From positions 679,188 through 743,187 of the forward strand of contig CAADRB010000037.1 of the NCBI GenBank assembly GCA_900708905.1: DNA of 64,000 nucleotides, in the 5' to 3' direction. The notes beneath the pieces were generated by a model. That model worked only from the letters and a program-made list of their open reading frames with translations. It had not been told where the DNA came from and made no database searches. The stretch is from Hymenolepis diminuta (lineage: Eukaryota; Platyhelminthes; Cestoda; Cyclophyllidea; Hymenolepididae). Of the stretch, positions 1 through 14,300 are shown piece after piece (within the stretch, counting starts at the first letter, position 1; each line of letters opens with the position of its first letter). Both the position numbers and the translations under genes were made by a program.

Positions 1-3000
1 TAAATGATTATATTTATCACTTAGGAAACATAAAAGCCTGGGATTATTTTTCAAATGAGGGACATACTAATAAGTTCCATTAAAATGTTTAGTCAGTGTT
101 TCAAAGTGGTAATATTGCCGGCCTTTGGAAACGACATTGCCACATTTATTAAAAATATCTGATGGAAACAGTAAGAAATGATTAAACTGAAGGCCATTCA
201 CAATATTTGGCAACTTCTCAGGCAAATGCCAGAAGTGTGAAAATAAAAGAAGGAAACGCAAGAAACTGTTTATATTGGCTCGGAGAAGAATGTTAAGGAT
301 GACTAGTTTTTCTAAAAAGTGGGATAAACTCAAGTTAGTAATAATTAGTCTCGTACAGGGTAAAAGTCATTCTCCAAATGACGCATTTTACACGACATTT
401 TGAAAAAGTGACGGGAAAATATTTATTTTATGAAGCTAATACTAGGGTCACCTAGTTGTTTGTGTGGATCCATACTAATATGCTCTGAACGTAGTTATTT
501 AACTTTTCTTAAATGTCTGTATCATAACAAATGAAGTTAGATCCAGGTACATACGTATTTATACGTAAACACATGCTAAAATTGTGTAATGAAAATTAAT
601 TATAAGCTAAAAATAAGATGTAAAATGAAATTCTCCTTGGAAAAAAAAGAGTTTTTCGGTGGGACAGCGGTCGCTGAACGAGTTCGGCAAAAGAGGAAGC
701 CACGAATTCTTACTCATTGATATATATATATATATGGACAACATCGCTTGTTAATACTGACCAATGAGGTGATGAGTTTCTCGGTGCATATGTCCTAGGA
801 TTTTCCTGTTTATATTTTGTTGAAAAATAAATGATTACTTTTAGAGGGCTTGGCAATGTAGGTCATTATAGAGAAAAGATACGAGCAGCCTTAACTTGCA
901 TAAGCATATGCCTTACATATAAAAACTTGCATTTGACCTGCATGTTGTGATTCCAAAAGACAATTTGAATAAAAATTCTCTTTTTTCGTCTTATTTAAAG
1001 TCAAATATATTGCATGACAGTGGCACCCCAGTAAAGTTCGAGATTCAAATCATTATACCTACTAAACAAAATATAAAAAGCATCTGTTGAAAAGGTCAGG
1101 AACTAACTTGGCCATTGTAGAAATATAATATTAGCAGTTGATATGTGTCTGAGTTTCAAACTAAATACTCTAGTCACAGAGTTGTTAATATATTCATAAA
1201 AGAGTCTGAGAAACGACAAAATACTTTAAGACAGGTTCCGAGTAATACCGGAAAATGAAATCTCAAGAAGTGAAGAATGAATAATTGAAATAAAAACTGA
1301 CTGAAATAAAAATATCAGTCATTAAATTTTGCCGTACTGAATATGCATGCATATAATATCCTTAATTAAATGTTAAATCGCAAAAACAAAGTCTATTTAT
1401 CTGAAATATCAAGACAAATTTTAAAAGTAACATTAGATGACGTACCAGGTGAGACTGGACGGATTCGATTAAACCTACAGATTTGTAGATGTTTTGGTGT
1501 TGATTCTGTATGAGCATCCTAAAAAAAACGAAAAAAAATTTTTAACTGACAAAAAATCTGAAAATAAGCATGCAAGTGTAAAACCATCTGTAAAGGACAA
1601 ATTACAACCAATGAATCTACCTTTTCTTCGGAGAACAAAGTGAGTCTAGCTTCATCTTCTCGACAAATGCAGAAATAGGATTTCCAAATAGGTTTTGGTA
1701 GATAAGGCTCAGCCTTTCCGGTAAATATATAATCGAATTCGACTGAAGGTAAATCTACAATACGGAAAACAGAAGTGAAAATTACCATCGACCTGACAAT
1801 TTAATGGGCATTGTTCAGATGTAAAATTAAAAAACAAAAAAACATAAAACAAAATAAATAATTAATTAGTAGGAGTATCGGTTTAAAAGTTGTTTATAAT
1901 AAATATTTAAAACATAAAAAGCCCAATAAATCCTGCATTATTAGATCAACAAGCAAACATAATAATAAAAATATATATAAACTTTTTGTACGAGTTTCGA
2001 TTATAAAAATTAATAGCAATTAATCTAAATCAAATCATAAATAGAATATTGAATACGTATGATCTGACAAAAAATCCTTTGGAATTGTGAAAATAAATTT
2101 TAAAATGTGCATGAGAAAATTTGCAAATAAATTACTCACCCCACATAAGAAGCCAAGATTCTATACAACAAGGAAATTGTGCTAATTCAGCCATGCTTAA
2201 AGTAATATATAATCCACACTTCACGGATACGCATAACCGTGTTGTCTGCCAATTTAGAAAGTCCGGTGTTATAGGGAGGTTTAAACAAAAGTAATAAATA
2301 GTAATTATAATTTTGCCCAACTTTGAGCAATACCGTTATATTATATTTAAATAATTATAGTTGCATTATTTTTTCTTTAGTTGATTAGATTTTAATGCGT
2401 TTAATATTTTTCTTGTATAACATAACTCTTACATAATAATGTATTCAAAATTTACGTCGCCTATTGTATGCACAATTTAAACTCCACTTAATACTCTTAG
2501 TTTTTAATTATTTTATTCTTCAATTAACTGAGAAAGATTGAAAATTAAAAATGCAAATTGTGAATGTTAGTGTGTGACTTGTTACTTCGGCTCATCTTTT
2601 ATGAGTTTCAAGGTTTTATTTTAAGGCAGATTTTTAAAGGAAATGTTTAGCTTTATTATGGGAGGATATTGGAAGGACGTTTTTAATTAATTTTACTTTT
2701 CAACAAAGTGAGTGTTCATGCCAATTGATGAAAACAAATAATAACTCGCTATTCCCTAAATTTCCTTAAGCTCGTGAATATCAAAAATTCCAATATTTCA
2801 GTAATTTTATATGGTGAACAATTAAATGCATCTTATGCGCGATTCTCTAAAATGATGTTAGTCTTACCATCTTCCATCAAATGAACTTACTCCATGTTTA
2901 ATGAACATACTAAATCCCGTGTACAAATATACTAATTAGTTTATATATTTTGATTGTATCCCAATTAGGCAGATCAGAACGTTTAGACCCCTACTCTGCA

Positions 3001-3050
3001 TAGAAGTCCATATTAAAATTAGGTTTTAATCCAGAATTATCAGTGGGTTT
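1..3050. other. AT-rich intergenic DNA, no gene seen
   Basis: The stretch is AT-rich on both strands, and its ORFs are all short and resemble no family I recognise. A short TA repeat lies at 721-735. I see no splice-linked exon chain, RNA gene or clear mobile-element coding sequence. Distal exons of a gene outside the window cannot be excluded. Confidence 0.6.
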
Positions 3051-3069
3051 TTATGACGTATCGAACTGG

Positions 3070-3390
3070 AAGTCTCTGTAGCAAACTCGCAGATCAAAGC
3101 AGTCCAGATAGCTCGGTAATATAGCGACTCGACACAAAAGCCAATAACCCACAGCAGAATGCAACGCATGTTATGGAAAATGCACGTATATTAACAAAAA
3201 CTTAATCGGCGTCGGTTTATATAAATAGACATAATCACAAGTGTATTTTATCAGTGGGAAAATGAAGAATGAGATTTTTTTCCATTAATAGAATAAATAT
3301 TGGAAGCAGGAAATTAATTATTCCCTCTAACATCACCCATTGGGGCAATTCTCCCGTTGGTTTTCGAGGACGGATTAATCCGTAGACGAG
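3070..3390 (-). repeat. LTR-like repeat, family B copy 1
   Basis: This segment is a diverged copy of the one at about 8050-8345. Shared blocks occur in the same order: caaagcagtc (3095 and 8080), gtaatata, a gttatgg block, and a tcgg-tcggttta block near 3207-3218 and 8177-8188, followed by a gttttcga block near 3359. It lies directly at the low-coordinate end of the minus-strand gypsy pol remnant, where the 3' LTR of that element would be. I therefore infer an LTR. Exact TG/CA ends and target-site duplications were not resolved. Confidence 0.5.
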
Positions 3391-3654
3391 AAGGTTTCAT
3401 TCATGTTCGAACTGCACTCGATAGAACCATAATCTATTCTTTAACCTGAGATCTGGGTGGAAGAACATGAATAAGATTAAATGTGTCAAATAACGAATAT
3501 AAAGAAAGATAACGCTTATCAATGGTGGGTTTTGCCAGTCCTCATCGGAGTTGATTATAGTTGCGGACTTACGTATCCTTACCGACCTCAACATAATAAA
3601 TCGTGTTCCCATCTCGGTGGTGATAACCGTAGCTGTTCATTGAGGACCCGGTCG

Positions 3655-5710
3655 TTAATCACGAGCGTAAACTGATGGATTAACAGCAGAATCACTCTTC
3701 TGACTGAACCTCCTCCTGCCAAGTAGAATTTTCTTTGGCAGCATCACATCGCGCACTATCCTAACTTTTTGACCTATCAACACTACCGTCGGGAATTTTT
3801 CTCCTAAAACATAAGAATTCCAGCAGGAAATTCTGCAGTATCTCTTCCATAGTTCCCTCTCTATTTGCTTTTGTAAGCCTCTCTTTAGGGTATCGATGAA
3901 TCTTTCCATATGTCCATTTGACTTAGGGTGGCACAAAGTAGTTTTAATGTGTTCCATCCATCACTGCTCACAGAACTTTCTTAAATCAACTGACGTAAAT
4001 AACGTCCTGTCAACCGGAACCAGAGTCTTCAGTAATCCGTGTGTCGAAAATATTCAATCCAGTGCTCCAATTATTGAACCACTAGTTGTCAGGATTAGTG
4101 GTACTACCTCTGGCCATTTAGAATATGAATTAACATTTATTAAATAAGTAAGACCCCCTTCTGGGCCCCCGAATTCGACGCGATCCATGGGGTTTTCGTT
4201 TGTAGCCATAGTATTGGATCTGGGTGAATCGGTTCTTCGCAGTTTGCATTCTATGTCCTTATCTATGCTTGGCGAATGAGCGTATCCTCTGGCAATGAAG
4301 TTCGTCCGGCCTATTCAAGAATGTCTTGAGTGAAATTGTCGTAGGGCCTTACTTCTAAGGGCAGAAGAGAGAATTACTTTATCCAAAAAGCTACGGTTGT
4401 TGAGTCTCGCTGACAGTAAAGTCAAGTAGACCTCTTTTTGATGAGAATGAAGGCATTTGGATTGAACAAACTTTAAAGCTTGTTTTAGGATCGCATCTTT
4501 CTCCATTTCCTTTCATATGGCCTCTGCTGAAAGAAGTGTGTTTCGATTCGGCTCCACCAGTATGTGCCGCACATCTCTTTCTACTGACACAACTGCGACC
4601 AGAATGTCTTCGTTTCGGATGCAGTGATTATCGCTGGGGCGAGGTGGATCATCAGCATGGCTGAAATCCTTCATTTTCTGATACCTGGTCAGAACGCATT
4701 AACATGAATGCCCACCGTTTAAGACGATATGCAGATTGCACTGAGACTCCTTTTCTTGAGTAAAATTTATATATAATATATACTTATGAAGTATTTTTAC
4801 CGCATATATAATGACCAATGCTTCCTTTTCAATTTATGCATAGCTCATCTCTGTCGGGACTAGAGTACGGGGATATGTGCGATCGCTTTTTCAGAGCCAT
4901 GCAGAAAAATGTGGGAGATGACTGCCTCAATTCTGTAGCCAGACGAGGACTATAGACAAACTTGGAACGTGGTGAGCCAGTAGCAGTTCCGAATTCAGGA
5001 TCGACTTTAGCTTCTCTAAAGCCTCTTCGCATGTAAGTGACCATTTCCGTGGCGTACTCATATGCAGGAGTTGATTAGGGGGAACTATATGTTCGTGTTG
5101 AGAAGGTAAAAAGGAATTATAACATGATATTAAACTAAGAAAAGGTCGAAACAAACCCAGATTTGTTAGAGCGGGTATCTTGGCAATAGCACAAATTTGA
5201 TCGCGATCAGGATGGCGGCCGGTTGAATAAAAAATGAAGCCAAGATATTTAACGGAGATTAGGAAGAACTGACATTTTTCAATCCCAGGCTGGAAATGAT
5301 ATTTTTGAAGAGTTCTTCAACGAGGCCTTGAAGTTCCTCCTCTGAATTTCCAACTATGATGATGTCGTCCAAGTAAGCTGCGGGATCCACCAGCCCCGAT
5401 ATCATGGTGTCCACAATGGGCTGTCTTGATTCCGAAAGGCAGTCTTGTATATTGGAATAGCCTCCGATGATTATCGATCGTTAGGAGGTCACTCTCTAGT
5501 TCCACTTCGATTTGAAGGTAGGCATCCGAAAGTCCCATTTTCCCGAAGAACTTTCCACTACTAAAGATCGTAAAAAGTATGTGTCCAACGATGGGTTAAG
5601 TCCCGCAGAAAAATCTATCCATATTCGTATCGACCCATTAACAGCCACGTTGGTTTTAGTTATGAAATATTCAGAAATAACTGACTTCCTTTGTAATACA
5701 ATACCTCAAT
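3655..5710 (-). mobile_element. Degenerate Ty3/gypsy-type LTR retrotransposon pol
   Basis: Fragments of a pol polyprotein read on the minus strand in the expected order. Near 5580-5660 is a reverse-transcriptase segment with NGSIRI then DFSAGLN. Next come DAYLQIEV and RLPFGIK (5430-5538), and the catalytic YLDDI at 5361-5375. An RT thumb and RNase H boundary follows (4927-5154, with EEALEKLKSILNSELLL), then the end of an integrase core with HPKSNGHMERF (about 3900-3957). These are the usual landmarks of gypsy-group pol genes. The reading frame is interrupted by frameshifts and stops between and within domains, so the copy is dead. No gag or protease was found upstream (higher coordinates), so the 5' part is lost or unrecognisable. 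The direct neighbour at 3070-3390 is probably its 3' LTR. Confidence 0.8.
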
Positions 5711-5719
5711 GACTGTTTT

Positions 5720-6620
5720 CAATTTGTCGTTAAGTAGTGACAAGGCTTTGAAAAATGGGGATTCAATCCTCATTCCAATAATTTAAGTCATTCTATTAAA
5801 CTTATTCTTCTCGGATATTTTTTGTTACCAATTCGAAAAGTATGCGAAACACCCTGCCTGAAATTGATTGCATTTCAAACACACTTTTGAATAAATAAAT
5901 CGATTTTATAATTTGTCTTGTAATATTCTGTTTAATTATTTCATTACATAGAAACCAAAACAGCTGACTCGATTTGTGGAAATTCAAGCATCTTGGAAAT
6001 CATACATAACTGTTTCGTTACTATCTTCAAACTACTGACTGGTAATACAATTTTAATTACCATTGTATTATTAGTCTCGGCAATCGACTGTCTTCTGATC
6101 TCCCATCTGATTACCTCTAGCCATTTTGTTACCGATGTGTGTGATCGTTTTATAGTCGTCAGTCCACAGATGTTCAGCAGTTGAATTTCGACAGATTCAA
6201 TGGTGAATCTTTTACGTTGAATTTATGTGCAGCAGAGATCATTGAATGTACATATGGACATCAAAATTAAATATCCCATACTCATCTCCTTTTTTCGATC
6301 TGATACATGGGGACATATATGAGTATTTAAAGTGCACACACGCCAGTCCTGCATAGGTCGATTCAGAACAATTTCGTTTTGGAGGGGGTCACAGACACAA
6401 GTGTTTGCTCTCAGATACTAACCAGCACATAATTTAATTGGCACAAGCATTTGCATATCCATCTTAAAACTTCAATGAAGTCTTTCTGGAGTTGCACATC
6501 CACAATATATTATATGCAAGTTCCTTTTCAAGTTTTAAGGCAGAGAAGTTTCACAAATTTTCAAAACGCAACTTTGGGATAAAAAGGGATTAAAAGAATT
6601 TAAATCAAACTGGGACTATC
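5720..6620. other. Intergenic DNA, nothing recognisable
   Basis: No coding, RNA or repeat signal could be supported here. It may include the eroded 5' part of the neighbouring gypsy element, but no gag or protease motif is visible. Confidence 0.5.
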
Positions 6621-6628
6621 CTTTTAGT

Positions 6629-7110
6629 ATGTAGCGGCAGATGGCTGACAGTAAATGAAAGAAAAAGAACACCAAGGATTGCGTTGACCAGGTTGTATTG
6701 AACAAACCTCAGTACAGAGCCTCAAGGGAAAATAGGGAATTGGAGGAGAAGGATTGAGCAAAGGGAGATGTGTTGGACGAGCTAGGGTCCCCTGTGTCTG
6801 TGTTTGTGTGTATCTGATGGAGGCTATTTATAATCGACACTTTGGGTGAGGACACGCATAAGGATATAATCGTATGCGTGCTTTAATTGGTCGAGACAAT
6901 TGTAGGGAAAGGAGGGGCCAGTGCAGACAAGACTGGCTAATAGCAGGTCTGACCATGCGGTGTCTGCTACTATCGTCCGAGGTATGCTTACCTTTTCCGA
7001 TCGATGAGAAATAGACCAGTTGAGGACACACGATGTTTGTCTATGGAGTGCTTGGGAAGTATGTAAGATAAATATTACGGAGGAGAGGGATTCATCCTTC
7101 ACTTTTTTGC
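6629..7110. repeat. Dispersed repeat, family A copy 1
   Basis: The segment resembles 33640-34100, which lies inside an intron of SRPRA. Both contain gaacaccaag (6667 and 33697) followed exactly 182 nt later by aggacacgc (6849 and 33879), with weaker similarity between and around. The identical spacing makes chance unlikely. Both copies are more GC-rich than their surroundings. No coding domain is visible. A solo LTR or a non-autonomous element is possible; the orientation is unknown. Confidence 0.5.
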
Positions 7111-8045
7111 TTAAATACCAGATGATGGGTACTGCGAGAATGTGCCTTCTGAGTTGACGAATTTCTCAAATTCACTTAAGTGAGGGAGTGAAGTAGTAAT
7201 TAGTAGGTACCGACAAAGTAGATACCATTTATAAATTACATATTAAGTTGTGCCCGAATAAGGTCAGAATCGTTAAGCGACTGATGACAACAAATTTATC
7301 ATAAATTCTCTCTTCCTTACATTTAAAACAAAAAAGAGACAAATTAAAGATAATTTTAAGTTTAAAACAACTTTTTTTGAAAATGCAAAAATGGTACCTG
7401 TTAAACTGAACACAGGGAAAAAGTAATTCATTAAGAACCTCCGGAAATCTTTAAAAAACAAAAGAATTTCACACGTCTTTTCTCGTTTTCTTACTACTGA
7501 AAAAATTGTAATAATTTCTGAAATTCACTAACTCTATTAAATTAACTGAAGTTCTACAATTCTGAGTTGAGTGAAATCAGAGTAATTCTCTTTGATGAAG
7601 TTCCACATTAGCGAAATTCCATAAATCAGGCATAGAGGCATAAGCCTTCTGTATAATTTACAATTTATTTATTTATGATGCAATCATTATAAACAAGTCT
7701 ACAGCTTTCAAGTTCAAACATCGGATAGGCTGGAGAGGGATTTTGGCATTTCAGATGGACTCTTTGACTTACTTATCCTTGTCGTGGTTCAATATTCTAT
7801 TGGCTTCCTCAGAACTTGTGGTTGGAGGTTCCCACAGCATTTCATTTATAATGAAATTTCATTAGTTCTTAAACTGTCAACAATTATTAATAACATCTAC
7901 TCGATTGTTGAATTTAACCGCATATCTGTTTGCACTATTTGAAATAGCCGATAACATTGTGATCAAATAGGTTAGTAAGATTTCACAAAATAAATCTAAT
8001 TATATCTGGCTTTTGTATTTCATCCTGAAAAATCAGAGCGCAACA
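7111..8045. other. Intergenic DNA, nothing recognisable
   Basis: AT-rich, with only short chance ORFs on both strands. No RNA gene, repeat pair or exon chain was found. Confidence 0.5.
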
Positions 8046-8049
8046 AACT

Positions 8050-8345
8050 AAAGGACTCGGTAGCAGCAGTCTTGCAGCTCAAAGCAGTCTGGAAAACTCA
8101 GTAATATACCAACCCACGACGGAACACAAGGTACGTTATGGTCAACACGCCTATACTAACGAAACTCAACCCCAGTCGGCATCGGTTTAAACAAATAGGC
8201 GTGATTACAAATTGGCTTTTATTGGTGGGGAATTAAAAAAGAAATTACATTTATAATTATTGGAGAAATATTGCAGCGGGAAAAATAATTATTATTTCTA
8301 CTAGCACCTTGTTTGGGTTTTCGAACAAGACTTAATTGTCCAAAA
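8050..8345. repeat. LTR-like repeat, family B copy 2
   Basis: This is a diverged copy of 3070-3390 with the same block order. About 20 nt present in copy 1 near 3140-3160 are missing here. No pol fragment flanks it, so it looks like a solo LTR if the LTR interpretation of copy 1 is right. It is in the same orientation in the window as copy 1. Confidence 0.5.
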
Positions 8346-11300
8346 TCAGACTAAATGACGGCTGATACAGATTTCGAGAATCTCGAGAATGTGAAATCGA
8401 CAAAATTAGTCCGTATTCTTGGGTACATTATGGTTCACCCCTTCATTGTACTTAGTCGTATCATGGATGTGATTTGGGTAAAAGGGTGTACAGCTCTCAA
8501 ATTACAGCCCTTTAAGTTATTACTTCGGTGAAATCGGACGTTAACATTCCAAGCATTTTGGAGTTCTCACTTTGGTCACTCTGAGTGACCAGTTCAAGAC
8601 GTTGCATTCGGAATGATCTCAGGATCACTGATAATGTCCTCTTTGTTTCACTTTTTATTCCTACCCTTGTGGCAGGTTTTTTAAGTAAGTTGAATCTTTT
8701 AGTGCTGGATCGACATCAGTATTGATTTTTGTACCTGATATGGCGTACCTAAGTACTTACAACAGCGGAATGAAGCCAAAAGAATATAAAAAGCAAGCAT
8801 CTCTAAGCAGCATCCACAGCTTGTAAGAATAGCAATCTGATTACTACGCATTTTTGCATCTTACAGTTTGAAAAATATTTATTAATAATTTCAAGTAGTC
8901 TCATAAGGGAAAATTATTAGCGCTATGGCTTCTCCATGCTCTCCTTGAGATTATCGAAACTGATTGTAAACCATACCAAATGCGATTTCGTAATTGTGCC
9001 TCGATAAAATTGAATAAAATTCGACATTTTTGGTGACCATTTGTTCACCATTATTTCAGACAGTCAGAAGAAATATCCCAAATATAGATAGTGCTTGAGA
9101 TTCAGACACAAAGTAGCTTTATTTGAATGTAGGTCGGAGAATTGTAGCTTTTTAAATGAGTAAACTCAGTTGGCATTACAACCTATCGTTGTTTATTTAG
9201 GTAACCGAGAATGCTTGAAAAAGGCGGCAATAGTGATATTTTGTTACTAATTTCATAATTATGGTGTGAAAATGTTTTGATCTTATACATATTGCATAGG
9301 AGATATAAACGAAATTTGGTTTTTGAAAGCAGTATAAAATCGAATGATATGCGCTTATGCAATCACTTCTAAAGAAAGAAGCGAGTTTTCAAAAAAATGG
9401 TATATCCCTTCCAGAAAATCCTATTTCAATAATATTCCTCATGATAATATAAAGAATTTATTTCATTGGAGATTAATTCCTTTGGTTTTACTCTAATTCG
9501 AAATTCAGTAACCTTGCATATGCTGGCTGGATATTATTTTCTATCAACAACATCGAATACTCTTTAAAGTTAACATCATTATTGCTAATTCCAATAGGAA
9601 AGCAGCACTTGGAAGCATTAGAATACTTTAAGCATTGTGAGAGTTCAAATAAAAGGCGAATGAGATAGAGGTTACCAGGAGAATCACGGAGTCAAAAGTG
9701 CCATGCTCGATCTGATTTCTAGATTTATCGGACTGGGTGTCATTTTTAAATAAACTGGGTTCGTTGTACTATTACTGCGAACTCAGGGATTCAATAGGTA
9801 GTTCGTTGATTAATTAGTTTAATTTATGAGTTGGTCATGCCCATCTCGGTATACCAATATATTTTGATGCCTAAAGGGCAGTTATAAATCACTTGTACTC
9901 ATGTCAATGCAAATAATTGCACGCATTAATCATGAACATGGGGAATTAAGAAGCAGTTCAGTCATAGATGAAGCGGATAAGATGAATAGCAGTATGGAAT
10001 GGAGTCAGGAAATAAAAGTCTTACTTTGTTTGGATTCCGGAGGAAGTGAGTTACTTGCTCTCTCATAAGCGGTATAAATTTACTTGTAATAACCAACGGT
10101 TTCAAAGCGGAATTTGCATCATTATGCCCCTAAGTTTCTACGATATTCAAGGCTTGTCAAAGAATTGATTTATTTGAATCGTTTGTCGTGCCATTTGGAT
10201 TAATTTATAACTTCTTGTCACCATCAGTAGGTTGATAAGGCCATGGAAGACACTTTAAACTCAGCGGAGTTCACTAGAGTTCAAGGAAAGTGAGCTCGAA
10301 TTTATAAATAACAAATTAAATTATTACTGATAATTAAATAATAATAATATATCTTTTTCTTGTATACGGCATGAGACTTGTCAAGGAGAAAGCATAATTA
10401 ATAAGAGTGCCAAATGTTTTCCCATTAATAAATTAATATTTTATTTCATATTTTCTTCCACTTTTACCGAATTACGCTTGACCTTTATATTGTTTGTATG
10501 AAATAACTTAACTTTTGTATACGTTGTGCATTTTTATAATCGATGAACTGTAATAGGTTTTCGCTATAACAACGAGGGCTTTTTCTCCTCTGGCTAGGAC
10601 ATCTTATTTGTAAATCGTAAAAAGACTAAAATTGCGATTTTAGCAAAATTAACGATTTAGGCAATAAAAAAATCAAAACTGTGATAGGAGCGATTAGGGC
10701 TTATTAATTACTTTGCTCTTGGTGTACTTTATCATTGATAAATTGTCAACTGCACTTTTTGTTTTCCAAGTGCTAATCGAGTATGGTGCGAATGCTGAGT
10801 GCTACTGTGAAATTAGCTGAAGGTCAAGTGAAGTGAAGTACTCCAATTTTTTTGTTGAGAAGCATGCACATTTAGTTGACCTCCTACCCTGACATCAATC
10901 TGCTCAATTAAGGTAACTGTTCTCATTACTCTCACTCCTTTTCAATCTGAGTCTCTTCGCTCCAAACCTGGGTGGTCGGGCCTCATATATGTAAATGGAT
11001 TAAGCTCCTCCTCTTTGCAAAAGAAAACATTCCACGTCGTGGAATCAGGAGTTAGAGAGATCTCCCAGAGAGAGAGAGAGAAGGTATTTGCCGCTGGTAA
11101 TTGTCACAAGTAGTTGAGAAAATGTGCGAGAGTAATAATTAGGAGTAGATCTAGAGATTATAAAATTATCAAACAATTAAAAAATTATTGTAGAATTCAT
11201 TTTAAGTAAATCACAGAATTGTAAAAAGCAGGAAAGTGAAAAAAGAGAAAAGCTTTATCGATCCCAAAAATAACCGGAAATACCTGCTCCAGCTAGAACT

Positions 11301-14300
11301 TGTAATTCTGCCGATGTTTAATGAACCTTAAGTATGTACAGTTATACGTCAATCTAAAAATGGTTTCCTTAGGTTGGAAATGACTAGTCTTTTCATGAAT
11401 ATCTGAGTTTGTGCTTCAGATACCATGCTGATAACTGGCACCACTTTCAGTCGACATGATCTTATCGCAGTAAAAACATGAGAAAGTCTATGTAACGCCT
11501 AAAGCTACTGAGTCGGGCTTTTGACGCACATCTTTTCCTTCTCAACCTCTTAATCACCAAGCGCTAATTCTAAACACTCAGCAGAGTTTCCCCTTGTCGC
11601 GTAACGATCTCAACCTCTGACCCAACTCTTACTAATTCCTACAGCTAGATCTTCTTGTCAGCTCATTTCTATCCTCAGTTCCTCCTACGAACTTCTTTCT
11701 CTGGGATCTGACCTATCTTCTGCTTTTTACTTCCTTGCTATTACGTCCTTATAAAATGCTTTTCCTCCATCTTTTTTCCCCCTTCAGATCTTGGATTGAT
11801 GACCCTCTAGTCCTACCCAGCAGCACAGCTACACAAACTAACTAACTGATTATTCATTTATTTTTATCTGGTGGGTACAAAGAAATACAGAACCTTATCT
11901 ATTTGTAGTAGTATTTTTCAATTAAGTTATCTACTTAAAATTATATGATCTTATGCAAACATTTCGTAGATTTTGAACTTTAATGGCAAATTTAATTTAT
12001 CCAAATTGTATGAGCCCTCCACACATTCTATGAACCCCTCTAAGAACTGCAAACTTTATTAACGAAGAAATGCATTTGGCACTATGGAAATCCATCTAGA
12101 AGCAAAACAAATATGCCTTTAATCATCCCTTGAAGTTTGAAGCAATTTCTCATGCACTCTTTTAGCAGTATGAAGCTATAATCGTAAAGTAGCCCATGAT
12201 TCAGTGTACTTCATGGATGTGAGTTCACAAATCTGAATATACGCGGAGCATTAGAAATCACTACCAATGTGACATAAAATTATGATTGATTTAGCAAAAT
12301 GATTTTCCCTCCTCATATTTAATATTCTAAGTAATTTAGTGAGCGAATGTGTAAGCGAAATAGCGTGATCTACCCGGATGTATTCCGACAAGTTTACGCC
12401 GCGTGATTAAAGAAGTGATTCGAAGTCCACTTCAGCACTCAGCAAAAGCGTAAACGGACAAAGCCCTAGGAGGTAGATGTGGGACACAGTCCTTGAACTA
12501 ATGACTCCGTTATCCACAAGGGAAGAAAGCCTATCGGAACTCTTTGCCAGTTCGAACTTTTTCACTTCAGATACATGCAGCCTGCGTAATGCAAGAAAGT
12601 TCGAGCATGGATACTAACAGGCTGATGAGGGCATTGATAGCAAGAGAATTTGGCAAAGAGGAACATCTTCTGATTGTGTTTTCACAACGCACCTACTTTT
12701 AACTGTATAATTAAACGCTTTTTCTCTCTCTTTGTAAAATATTGGCCAAATGAGAGGCAGCTTCATACCGGAGAGCCATCAGTTTAACAGCAATTAAATG
12801 CAAACACTATTTCATTGATAAATTTGCGAAAAGATCGCATGAGAAATTTTGAATTTAATGTACATTTCAAAGTATTAAATGCTCTAAGGGTAATAAAAAC
12901 AATATACTGATTTACTATCCACTCAAGTCAGCAATTCGCTTATATAAATCCCCGATGAAGATGTTCTGAACTGTCATTCAAAACTAATTTCTTCTAACTT
13001 CTAAGCAGCTTTCATAACCGCATCGGTTACAGGTTTTGGTAGATAGAGATCGGATCAGAAATTTGATTCGTTTATTTATTACCAACATTTCATCTCATTC
13101 TCCCAAAGAGTACACAGTTCTTTTCTTCTTAAAAATGTGGTCTTGATTCCGTAGGTCGCTCAGGTCGCTTTATTCAATATTCATCAAATCTTAACATCCT
13201 TCTCTCAACTCAAATCTGACCTGATCTTTAAGGTTTTCAATAGTTAAAGGCTGCTGAATCAAACTAGCCCGGGTTTAAAGAATTAATATTCAACAGGATT
13301 TTCTAATTAAGAGATTAAAGGAAGATTTCAAAACTTAAACATTGCAACCCTCTCCTAGTATTGGAGGCACTTAGTACATTCTATAAACTCTCCAAACTTT
13401 CAACACTAGGACCTGTCAGAAACAATCACTTTCACGTGAAATGACACGAGAAGTTTGATTTTCAGCGAAAATAGAGTAGAAATAAGGGTAAAAACCGGCT
13501 TACTTAGCTTCTAGATATGGTCATTCTATGTCAGAGTCGATTATGTCTCAGGTCATTCCGAACCCGTTTATCCGCTACTCGGTAGAAATTGTTATTCACA
13601 TATATCTCGTGTTCAATGCTCACACCCTCTAAATTATAATTAATAGCGTTATACTAATAGTATTGTTTCAATGGATCCAATTACATAACCTAAATTGGAG
13701 AAAACATGGCATGTTCTTCTATTTAATGAATTTTAGGATGCAGTTGGGGCAAGCCGTCAAGTTTCTTCCATAATTTCAGTTGAACAGTATCCCGAGAAGT
13801 AGATTACTACTGACTAGAGGCAGGTACTCTGACAAGGGAAATACTCCACCAAAATAAGAATCGATTTAAATACGTAATGCCCATTCCTCAGGTCTGCAAT
13901 CGAGAAGACAGAAATCTGAGAGCAGTCTAAGTTCTAACTCCCCTGACAGTAGGCTCCAAAGACATCCACGATCCCACAGTGTTTTAGCTCCTTTGAAAGC
14001 CGCATACCTTTTATCGACGATTTTGTTATAATATTATTTAAAGTTTATAACAGTGCAAAAGCATTTACAATTTTTAATCATGGAAATTCATTTAAATAAG
14101 GGGATTAAGTAGGCATCCAATGAGGCAAGAAATGAGGAAGGGGTCAAAAGGTTCGTATTGAAATCAGCATATCAGGCGTTTTTCTTTAATGTAATAATGG
14201 AAGCAATGTGACATCCATCTTATCCTCTGAAGGACAGTTATTACCGCGTAATGTCCTGATCTTCATACTTCATGATTTTACTCCAAGGTTTATGGATCAG

